Source of the DNA: Streptomyces sp. 846.5
GTDB taxonomy: Bacteria > Actinomycetota > Actinomycetes > Streptomycetales > Streptomycetaceae
Length of the DNA stretch: 64,000 bases
Assembly (NCBI RefSeq): GCF_004365705.1
Contig: NZ_SOBN01000001.1
Location: forward strand, 2,000,555 to 2,064,554
Direction: 5' to 3'
Positions 16,755-23,565 of the stretch are shown in pieces (the stretch's first letter is position 1; every line of letters begins with the position of its first letter). A program made the position numbers and the translations under genes. Under the pieces are notes generated by a model. The model saw only the letters and a program-made list of their open reading frames with translations, had not been told where the DNA came from and made no database searches.

Positions 16755-18755
16755 GTGGCCGACCTCGCCCTCACCCGTCCACTGCGCGGACGCCTGCACC
16801 GGGTCGACCGCCGTGCCGCCGTCGCGCTCATCGCCGTCGCGTGGCTGGTGCTCTTCACCGCGCTGCGCGGCCGTGACACCCTCTTCCTCGACACCTCCTC
16901 CGTCACCTCCCTGCACACCCACCTCAACAACCTCGACACCAGCATCGGCGCGCACCGCAACAGCAACCCGCTCTTCGTCTACTTCTTCAACGAGATCCAG
17001 CTCGGCACCACACACCTGGTGACGTTCTTCCAGTCGCTGATCTCGCAGCCCGCGGCCGGGCGCCCGCTGCCGCTGATCGGCTGGCTCGGCGTGGTCGCGC
17101 TGGCCACCTTCGTCTCCTGGGTGTTCGGCAACGGCAAGGTCGCGCTGCTGGCGCTCGGCGGGCTGCTCTTCATCGGCGCGCAGGGCCTGTGGCAGCCGGC
17201 CATGGACACCCTCGCGATGACCGTCGCCGCGGTGCTGCTGGCGCTGGCGATCGGCATCCCGCTCGGGGTGTGGGCGGGAGTCTCCCGCCGCTTCGAACGC
17301 CTGGTCACTCCGGTGCTGGACCTGATGCAGACGATGCCGACCTTCGTCTACCTCGCCCCGCTCACCCTGCTCTTCCTGATCGGCCCGGCGTCCGCGACCA
17401 TCGCGACCCTCATCTACGCACTGCCCCCGGTCATCCGGCTCACCGCGCACGGTCTGCGCGCGGTGCCCGCGGAGACCGTGGAGGCGGCCGAATCGCTCGG
17501 CTCGACCCGGACCCAGGTGCTGCTCAAGGTGATGCTGCCGATGGCGAAGCGAACCATCGTCATGGGCGTCAACCAGACCATCATGGCCGCGCTCTCCATG
17601 GCGACCATCGCCGCCCTGGTCGCCGCGCCCGGACTGGGACAGACCGTGGTCCAAGCGCTGGAGAGCCTCGACGTCGGCACCGCGTTCAACGCCGGGCTCG
17701 CCATCGTCGTACTCGCGGTGGTCCTGGACCGGGTCACCACGGCCGCCAGCGTGCGGGTGGAGACGGCTCGGCGGACGCCCTCGCGCCGAGCCGCCCGGCT
17801 GCGCCGCCCGCTGATCGTCCTCGGCGCGGTGGCCGTCACAGTCGCCGTCTACCTCTCCTACACCTTCGTCGCCTACGCCCAGTTCCCGACCGGGTTGGAT
17901 CTCGGCACACCGATCCAGCAGTTCGCGAGTTCGGCGACGAGCTGGGCGCAGAACAACCTGGCCGGCATCACCGGCGGGTTCAAGGATGCGACCACCTCCT
18001 GGGGCATCGACCCGCTGCAGACCCTGCTGGACAGCTCGCCGTGGTGGGTGACCTTCGCGGCGGTGGTCGGCATCGCGCTGGCCGTCGGCGGCCAGTGGGC
18101 GGCGCTGAGCGCGACCGTCTGCCTCGGCCTGATCATCGGCACCGGGCTGTGGCAGGACAGCATGGACACCCTGGCCGCCACGCTGCCCGCGACCGTCATG
18201 GTGATGGTCCTGGGGCTGGTCCTCGGCGTGTGGATGGGCCGCAGCAAGCGCGTCGACCGGCTACTGCGTCCACTGCTGGACGCGGCGCAGACGATGCCCA
18301 GCTTCGTCTACCTGGTGCCCTTCATCGCCCTCTTCGCCGCCTCCCGCTTCACCGGCGTGATCGCCGCCGTGTTGTATGCGGCACCGGCCTCCATCAAGAT
18401 CATCGCTGATGGCATCCGGGGCGTCCCCGAGGAGACGGTGGAGGCCGCCACCTCGGCCGGGTCCAGCCGCTGGCAGATCATCACCAAGGTCCAACTACCC
18501 ATGTCGGTACGCACCGTGGCGCTCGCCACCAACCAGGGCCTGATCTACGTGCTGGCCATGGTGGTGGTCGGCGGCCTGGTCGGCGGCGGTGCGCTGGGCT
18601 ACGACGTGGTCGCCGGCTTCTCGCAGACCAGCCTCTTCGGCAAGGGGCTCGCCGCGGGCGCCGCCATCGTCCTCCTGGGGATCATGCTCGACCGGATCAC
18701 CCAGGCCGCCGCCCGCCGAGCAGACGCGGGCGCGCACCTCAACACCGGCCACTGA
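16755..18755 (+). CDS. proW: Glycine betaine/proline ABC transporter permease, tandem fused
   Basis: 666 aa, about twice a normal ProW. Two homologous binding-protein-dependent permease domains (about residues 130-325 and 430-645) each have the EAA loop (AVPAETVEAAESLGSTRTQVL and GVPEETVEAATSAGSSRWQII) and the QTMPTFVYL / QTMPSFVYL segment. The two halves therefore arose by duplication and fusion, giving both permease subunits in one chain. GTG start seven bases after the ATPase stop. Integral membrane protein with about 12 or more helices. Confidence 0.92.
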   Translation: MADLALTRPLRGRLHRVDRRAAVALIAVAWLVLFTALRGRDTLFLDTSSVTSLHTHLNNLDTSIGAHRNSNPLFVYFFNEIQLGTTHLVTFFQSLISQPAAGRPLPLIGWLGVVALATFVSWVFGNGKVALLALGGLLFIGAQGLWQPAMDTLAMTVAAVLLALAIGIPLGVWAGVSRRFERLVTPVLDLMQTMPTFVYLAPLTLLFLIGPASATIATLIYALPPVIRLTAHGLRAVPAETVEAAESLGSTRTQVLLKVMLPMAKRTIVMGVNQTIMAALSMATIAALVAAPGLGQTVVQALESLDVGTAFNAGLAIVVLAVVLDRVTTAASVRVETARRTPSRRAARLRRPLIVLGAVAVTVAVYLSYTFVAYAQFPTGLDLGTPIQQFASSATSWAQNNLAGITGGFKDATTSWGIDPLQTLLDSSPWWVTFAAVVGIALAVGGQWAALSATVCLGLIIGTGLWQDSMDTLAATLPATVMVMVLGLVLGVWMGRSKRVDRLLRPLLDAAQTMPSFVYLVPFIALFAASRFTGVIAAVLYAAPASIKIIADGIRGVPEETVEAATSAGSSRWQIITKVQLPMSVRTVALATNQGLIYVLAMVVVGGLVGGGALGYDVVAGFSQTSLFGKGLAAGAAIVLLGIMLDRITQAAARRADAGAHLNTGH

Positions 18756-18770
18756 CGGCCGTCCCACGCC

Positions 18771-18792
18771 TCGCCCCCGGCTGCGGGGGCGA
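18771..18792 (+). terminator. Intercistronic hairpin between permease and binding-protein genes
   Basis: TCGCCCCC and GGGGGCGA form a perfect 8-bp stem around a 6-base loop, with no U-run. It lies within an operon, so partial termination or protection of the downstream lipoprotein mRNA is more likely than full termination. Confidence 0.5.
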
Positions 18793-18812
18793 ACGAGAGA
18801 AGGGTATCTTCG

Positions 18813-19835
18813 ATGGATCTCTCGAACACCGCGCGGCCGACCTCGCGCCGCGCAAGACGGCTGGCCGTGGCTGCCGCCGTGGCCACCGGCCTGCTGGTAC
18901 TGAACGCGTGCAGCGGCGCCAAGGTGGGCGCCTCGGCAGCCTCCGGGGGAGGGAGCAGCAGCGGCAAGGCCGCGGCCTGCGGGACGTTCAACCTCGCCGA
19001 CAACCCCTGGGTCGGCTACGAGGCGGACGTCGCCGTGGTGGCGTACCTCGCCAAGACCAAGCTCGGCTGCACCGTGAACGTCAAGCACATCACCGAGGAG
19101 GTCTCCTGGCAGGGCTTCAGCACCGGCCAGGTCGACGCGATCCTGGAGAACTGGGGCCACGACGACCTGAAGAAGCAGTACATCACCGGCACCCACGCGG
19201 CCGAGGAGCTCGGCTCGGACGGCATGCAGGGCGTGATCGGCTGGTACGTGCCGCCGTGGATGGCGCAGAAGTACCCCGACATCACCGACTGGAACAACCT
19301 CAACAAGTACGCGAAGCTGTTCCAGACCTCGGAGTCCGGCGGCAAGGGCCAACTGCTGGACGGCGACCCCTCCTACGTCACCAATGACGCCGCCCTGGTG
19401 AAGAACCTGAACCTCGACTACAAGGTCGTCGAGGGCGGCAGCGAGACCGCGCTGATCCAGAGCTTCCGCTCGGCGCAGCAGAACAAGACGCCGCTCCTGG
19501 CGTACTTCTACTCGCCGCAGTGGTTCTTCAACGAGGTGCCGCTGGTGAAGGTGAACCTGCCGAAGTACACGGCCGGTTGCGACGCCCAGGCGACGAAGGT
19601 CGCCTGCGACTACCCGCCCTACAGCCTCGACAAGATCGCGGCGACGACCTTCGCCAACTCCGGCAGCCCCGCCTACACCCTGGTGAAGAACTTCTCCTGG
19701 ACCAACGAGGACCAGAACACGGTGTCCAAGTACATCTCCGTCGACAAGCTGTCCGACGACGCCGCGGCCAAAAAGTTCCTGGACGCCCACCCCGAGCTGG
19801 TCAAGGCCTGGCTCGTGGGCACTGGCGCCAGCTGA
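18813..19835 (+). CDS. Glycine betaine/proline ABC transporter substrate-binding lipoprotein
   Basis: 340 aa. The signal peptide ends in the lipobox LNAC (Cys at about 30), so the mature protein is lipid-anchored outside the membrane. The rest is an OpuAC-type periplasmic-binding fold: FNLADNPWVGYEADVAVVAY, VSWQGFSTGQVDAILENWGH and NDAALVKNLNLDYKVVEGG. Aromatic residues of the betaine box (Trp in NPWVGYEAD, ENWGH and GWYVPPW) are visible. It delivers quaternary-amine osmolytes to the fused permease. Third gene of the operon, preceded by AGAGAAGG. Confidence 0.9.
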   Translation: MDLSNTARPTSRRARRLAVAAAVATGLLVLNACSGAKVGASAASGGGSSSGKAAACGTFNLADNPWVGYEADVAVVAYLAKTKLGCTVNVKHITEEVSWQGFSTGQVDAILENWGHDDLKKQYITGTHAAEELGSDGMQGVIGWYVPPWMAQKYPDITDWNNLNKYAKLFQTSESGGKGQLLDGDPSYVTNDAALVKNLNLDYKVVEGGSETALIQSFRSAQQNKTPLLAYFYSPQWFFNEVPLVKVNLPKYTAGCDAQATKVACDYPPYSLDKIAATTFANSGSPAYTLVKNFSWTNEDQNTVSKYISVDKLSDDAAAKKFLDAHPELVKAWLVGTGAS

Positions 19836-19867
19836 ACCGGAGTCGAACCCGGAGTTGGACGGAAGCT

Positions 19868-19906
19868 GCGGGCCGAGCCGGCGCCCCGTGCCGCCGCTCG
19901 GCCCGC
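19868..19906 (+). terminator. Strong hairpin after the betaine transporter operon
   Basis: GCGGGCCGAGC and GCTCGGCCCGC pair perfectly over 11 bp, 33 bases after the lipoprotein stop. There is no clear U-run, as is common for high-GC actinobacterial terminators. Confidence 0.65.
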
Positions 19907-19971
19907 CAGCCCGTCCGCGTCCTCACCCACCCCCAGAGCTACGGCGCAGTGGGGTCGCGCATCGAGGATAA

Positions 19972-19990
19972 TGTTGCGCTATGAGCAACA
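19972..19990. promoter_or_regulatory. Candidate autoregulatory operator over the iclR start codon
   Basis: TGTTGCG-N5-AGCAACA; the ATG lies inside the spacer. It matches the site before the betaine operon at 15514-15532 (TATTGCG-N5-CGCAACA), so binding would block both genes. Confidence 0.5.
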
Positions 19991-20766
19991 ATGCGATGGG
20001 CGAGTCGCCCGTCCAGTCCGTCGACCGTGCGGTGACCATCCTGGAGCTGCTCGCCCGCCAAGGGGAGACCGGTGTCACCGAGATCGCCATCAAGCTGGGC
20101 GTGCACAAGTCGACGGCCTTCCGCCTCACCGCCGCGCTCGAACTGCGCGGGCTGGTCGAGCAGGCGGGGGACCGCGGCAAGTACCGCCTTGGCATGGGCC
20201 TGGTCCGGCTGGCGGGCGCCGCGACCATGCGGATGGACCTGTCGCTGCAGTCCAGGCCGGTCTGCGAGCAGCTGGCCGCCGAGGTCGCCGAGACCATCAA
20301 CGTGGCCATCCTGGACGACGACGAGGCCGTCAACATCGACCAGGTGATGGGCCCTTCGGCCATCACCAGCCACAACTGGGTCGGCCAGCGCACCCCGCTG
20401 CACGCGACCTCCAGCGGCAAGGTACTGCTGGCGTACCTGCCGGATGCTGCCATTGACGCGCGGACGGCCGCGCTGAAGCGCTACACGGCGAACACCGTCA
20501 CCGACCCCGACGTGCTGCGCGCGCAGCTCTTCACCACGCGCGAGGAAGGCTATGCGTACACCATCGAGGAGCTCGAGGAGGGGCTGAACGCGGTTGCCGC
20601 CCCGATCTTCGCGCAGACGGGGCAGGTCTTGGGCGCCGTGAGCGTCTCCGGGCCGTCCTTCCGCCTGTACGCGCCCCGTCTGCTGGAAGAGGTGGCGCCG
20701 ATGGTGCGGCGGGCCGGGGAGGAGATCTCGGCGCGGTTGGGGTATCTGAGAGGGCGTTTGATCTGA
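19981..20766 (+). CDS. IclR family transcriptional regulator
   Basis: 261 aa. N-terminal winged helix (about residues 10-70: VQSVDRAVTILELLARQGE, GVTEIAIKLGVHKSTAFRLT) and C-terminal IclR effector domain (NVAILDDDEAVNIDQVMGP, RTPLHATSSGKVLLAYLP, GYAYTIEELEEGLNAVAAPIF). It probably controls the betaine transporter genes just upstream, since a shared palindrome lies before both. The effector is unknown; betaine or a breakdown product would be logical. Confidence 0.9.
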   Translation: MSNNAMGESPVQSVDRAVTILELLARQGETGVTEIAIKLGVHKSTAFRLTAALELRGLVEQAGDRGKYRLGMGLVRLAGAATMRMDLSLQSRPVCEQLAAEVAETINVAILDDDEAVNIDQVMGPSAITSHNWVGQRTPLHATSSGKVLLAYLPDAAIDARTAALKRYTANTVTDPDVLRAQLFTTREEGYAYTIEELEEGLNAVAAPIFAQTGQVLGAVSVSGPSFRLYAPRLLEEVAPMVRRAGEEISARLGYLRGRLI

Positions 20767-20785
20767 GTGAATTGCCCTTTATTCC

Positions 20786-21090
20786 CTAGTGGGTCCCTCG
20801 CCAGGTTGGTGTGGTCTCGTCCGTTATGCGCTTGGTGAGGTTGTCGATCGAGGCGATGTGGATCATGGCTACGGAGCTGGCGGGGAGGGTCTCGTAGTCG
20901 CGGGCGAGGCGCCGCCTCAACATGATCCACCCCAGGCTTCGTTCGACCACCCACCGCCTTTCACCACGTGAAATCCGGGGATGTCGGACTTCCGGTGGAC
21001 GACCTCGACGTCGATGCCGAGACTTGCTCCGTGCTCGACCATGGCGTTCTTGAAGCCAGTGTCGACCCAGCTATCACCGAACTGTCCGAG
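20786..21090 (-). pseudogene. IS5-family transposase, frameshifted C-terminal fragment
   Basis: The minus strand encodes GFKNAMVEHGASLGIDVEVV and HRKSDIPGFHVV, then after a frameshift RWVVERSLGWIMLRRRLARD and YETLPASSVAMIHIASIDNL, ending at a TAG. This is the usual C-terminus of IS5-type (DDE_Tnp_1) transposases, including the catalytic Glu in WVVER. The N-terminal two thirds are missing; the joint with an S1-domain fragment is at about 21080. Confidence 0.75.
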
Positions 21091-21225
21091 GAGGTCGTCT
21101 GCCACCCCGAGGACGCGCTCCGGGTCGGCGACGAGCTGACGGTCCGGATCCTCACCATCGACCGCCAACGCCGCCGGGTCTCCCTCTCCCTCAAACCACA
21201 TCCCACCGCGACCACCGACAGCTGA
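21075..21225 (+). pseudogene. Tail of an S1 RNA-binding domain protein
   Basis: A plus-strand frame ends with EEVVCHPEDALRVGDELTVR, ILTIDRQRRRVSLSLKPHP and a stop. This is the second half of an S1 domain (VGD-x-VxVxVLxID-x-xxRRVSLSLK). The region before it is antisense IS5 sequence, so the gene was cut by the IS. Confidence 0.55.
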
Positions 21226-21300
21226 CGCTGAGCAGCGTGGCAGTGCCAGGCAGCAGAAATCCGCCTGACAATGAGCCGGCGGGCGGGCACGCTGGCAGGT

Positions 21301-22698
21301 ATGTCCGACGTATCCGACGCCATCGACGCCCCACCTCCACCCGCTCCGCTCGCCGAGCTCTGCGCCTCGGTCCGCCTGCGCCGACGCCCGGAGGATGTGG
21401 CCGACCTGGTCCTGACCGTCCTCGACGGCCGGCTCTCGCGCGTCGAGCGCAGCCTGCTGACCGTGGCCGCGCGGGGCTCGCTGCGCCGGGCCTGGCACGG
21501 CTACACCTCCATGCTGGAGGAGTTCGCTCCCGTCGTCGGTGCACAGAACCAGGTCGCCACCGTCGCGGTGCTGTTTGATGCCATCGACCGCCTGGACGAC
21601 CAGGCGGCCGACGACCCGGCCGCTGTCGAGCAGGTGATCCGCACCGCCTGCGCCCAGATCGGAAAGCGCGTGGGTGGCAACGACTTCCTCACCGACCGCC
21701 TCAACCGTGAGCAGCGCGCGGCGGCCGGACTCGGGGAACTGTCCAAGCGGCACTACAACAAGCGCTTCCGGCTGCTCCAGCGACTGGAGGCCAAGCTGGC
21801 GACGATGGTGCGGGCCACCCTGGAACGCGACGCGATCATGCTCGGCAAGTCCGCGCTCGCCTCCCGCCTGGACCCGGTCCGGCTCGCCGCCGACCCGGAC
21901 ACCGCCTGCTTCATCGCCTACCTGACCGCGCGCAGCAACCTACGCAGCGAGTTCACCATCACCGGTCAGCAACGCCCCTACGACCAGATCGCCGACCTCC
22001 TGCTGCGCCGACTGCGCGGACGCGCCGGCACCGACTGGTGGGCGGTGGCGCACCTGCACCCCGTCCCCGAAGTCCTGGCCCAGCTCACCGACGAGCAGCG
22101 CGGCCGGCTCCTAGGCCACTGGTACGCCGAGCTCGGCAAGGCCGCCGACCTGCTGGAACGCGCCTACGGGCGGTGCCGGATGGACCGGGCGCGGATGGTT
22201 GTCCAGCGCGGGGACGACTCCTCCGCCTGGAACGCCGCCGCGTCAGCGTGGAACACCTCCCGCGCCCACTGGATCTCCGTACTGGAGGCGATTGACGCCA
22301 CCGAGATCCTGGACGCCGTCTGCCCCGGCAAGGTCCTCAAGCTCATGGCCGCCGACGTGGTCGCCTGGCACCTGGCCACCGGCGGCGAACTGCACCCGGA
22401 CACCCCCCTCTGGGCGGAACTCCCCCTGCCCTGGCGGGTGCTGCGCGGTCAGGAGCACTGCGACCGGGCCACGGTGGAGGCCGCCTGCGCCCGCCACGGC
22501 CGCGAGCCGGTCGCCGCCGGCTGGACGGCAGGCCGACGCCCACGCGGCGCCGCCCCGTTCCGGCCCACCCCGGAACTCGTCCACGGCGTCACCGTCGCCG
22601 ACCCCCTGCTCGCGCAACTCCTGCGCACCGCAGGGGTCTTCTCCGGTAAGCCGCTGCGCCCGGCCGCCTCTGAGCTGTTCGCCTCGGAATCCGGTTGA
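21301..22698 (+). CDS. Hypothetical actinobacterial protein, 465 aa
   Basis: I do not recognise the family. The protein is mostly alpha-helical with many Arg and Ala residues and no signal peptide or membrane segment. Visible blocks include ELCASVRLRRRPEDVADLVL, SLLTVAARGSLRRAWHGYTS, ELSKRHYNKRFRLLQRLEAK and WNAAASAWNTSRAHWISVLE. A Trp-rich C-terminal part follows. An ATG ten codons earlier is possible; neither has a strong ribosome site. It lies alone, just before two tandem tRNAs. Confidence 0.7.
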   Translation: MSDVSDAIDAPPPPAPLAELCASVRLRRRPEDVADLVLTVLDGRLSRVERSLLTVAARGSLRRAWHGYTSMLEEFAPVVGAQNQVATVAVLFDAIDRLDDQAADDPAAVEQVIRTACAQIGKRVGGNDFLTDRLNREQRAAAGLGELSKRHYNKRFRLLQRLEAKLATMVRATLERDAIMLGKSALASRLDPVRLAADPDTACFIAYLTARSNLRSEFTITGQQRPYDQIADLLLRRLRGRAGTDWWAVAHLHPVPEVLAQLTDEQRGRLLGHWYAELGKAADLLERAYGRCRMDRARMVVQRGDDSSAWNAAASAWNTSRAHWISVLEAIDATEILDAVCPGKVLKLMAADVVAWHLATGGELHPDTPLWAELPLPWRVLRGQEHCDRATVEAACARHGREPVAAGWTAGRRPRGAAPFRPTPELVHGVTVADPLLAQLLRTAGVFSGKPLRPAASELFASESG

Positions 22699-22732
22699 CC
22701 GGCCAGGGGCAGGGCGCCAGGATCAAGGTGCT

Positions 22733-22805
22733 TCCGGGAGTAGCTCAGCGGTAGAGCACCCGGCTCTTATCCGGGCGGACGCAGGTTCGAGCCCTGTCCC
22801 CGGAA
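22733..22805 (+). tRNA. tRNA-Lys(CTT)-like, atypical
   Basis: The D arm GCTC-AGCGGTA-GAGC, anticodon arm CCCGG-CTCTTAT-CCGGG (anticodon CTT) and T arm GCAGG-TTCGAGC-CCTGT are all well formed. The acceptor stem pairs imperfectly (TCCGGG against CCCGGA with a poor last pair and one extra base before the D arm). It may be a mobile-element tRNA or one that is decaying. Confidence 0.55.
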
Positions 22806-22825
22806 GCACCCCAACACGTCACGGC

Positions 22826-22897
22826 CGTGGTGAAGCTCCGCGGTAGAGCGCCCGGCTCGGGACCGGGTGGACGCAGGTTCGAGCCCTGCCGCCACGA
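22826..22897 (+). tRNA. tRNA-Pro(CGG)-like
   Basis: Acceptor CGTGGTG pairs with CGCCACG (one G-T), D arm GCTC-CGCGGTA-GAGC, anticodon arm CCCGG-CTCGGGA-CCGGG (anticodon CGG), T arm GCAGG-TTCGAGC-CCTGC, discriminator A. It lies 20 bases after the previous tRNA and shares its D, variable and T arms, so the pair probably arose by duplication. It is unlike the canonical tRNA-Pro at 40909-40982. Confidence 0.65.
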
Positions 22898-23263
22898 CCG
22901 TGACCCCCAGCTCCCCGCCACCAGGCCCGGTTGGTCTGCTTCCTGGGAGCAATGCGCTCCGAAGAGCTGGGGAGCGGCCGTTGACCTCTTTGACCACACG
23001 TCAGGCGGACACTCGCGAGCACAAAGACCCCCTGACCGACGACCCCCTTTGCGCTCCAGGCATAACCCAAAAGCACACCGAGTCACGTGCAGGTCAACCG
23101 GCGTATCCCCACCCCGCACACGCCCCCGCGGCGCAGAAAACTCCGCACCTCGACCCGATCGGGTGACGACCCATCACGCACCATTGACGTGGGAGCGCTC
23201 TGGGAGCAGAGGGCTCCCAATCCGCTCCCAGTTCCGCTCGCGCCGAGGAGCGCGAAAACGACT
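22898..23263. other. Spacer between tandem tRNAs and the left island boundary
   Basis: About 365 bases without a gene. Several GGGAGC/GCTCCC words recur (near 22938-22967 and 23190-23232), suggesting short inverted repeats of unknown meaning. Confidence 0.4.
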
Positions 23264-23299
23264 CAGGGGCCGTATCTGATGAATCAGATACGGCCCCTG
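23264..23299 (-). terminator. Perfect 17-bp hairpin beside the displaced tRNA-Pro 3' end
   Basis: CAGGGGCCGTATCTGAT and its exact complement flank a 2-base loop. It sits 27 bases downstream of the displaced tRNA-Pro 3' copy, where the tRNA terminator would be expected before insertion of the island, with TTTT a few bases further on. Confidence 0.75.
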
Positions 23300-23326
23300 A
23301 GCTGCGACTATGGACATATGTCCGAG

Positions 23327-23368
23327 TCGGGACGACAGGATTTGAACCTGCGACCTCCTGACCCCCAG
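23327..23368 (-). repeat. Displaced 3' end of tRNA-Pro (left attachment-site copy)
   Basis: 42 bases identical, apart from one C/T change, to 40909-40950, in the same orientation. It covers the anticodon loop, variable loop, T arm and 3' acceptor strand of tRNA-Pro(GGG). This is the hallmark of an att site left by a tyrosine-integrase element that used the tRNA gene. Confidence 0.85.
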
Positions 23369-23565
23369 CAATGGCGACATGCCCCTCTTGCACCGTGCCA
23401 CTCGGCGCCCTCCGACGGCCACTTCCCCGGCGCCGTCCGCACGGACGGACGGACGGTCGCGGTCGACCGGCTCCCCGGCTGGCCGCAGGTGATCCGGATG
23501 CGCTGGTGAGAGCCCCGGGGGGACGGGTCGTTAGACCCGTCCCCCCAGGGTGTCGGACGCGGGCG

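Noticed and set aside
16197-17654. A 485-aa minus-strand frame in the betaine operon
   Set aside because: Shadow of proV and the permease; biased His/Gly/Asp/Val composition, no motif.
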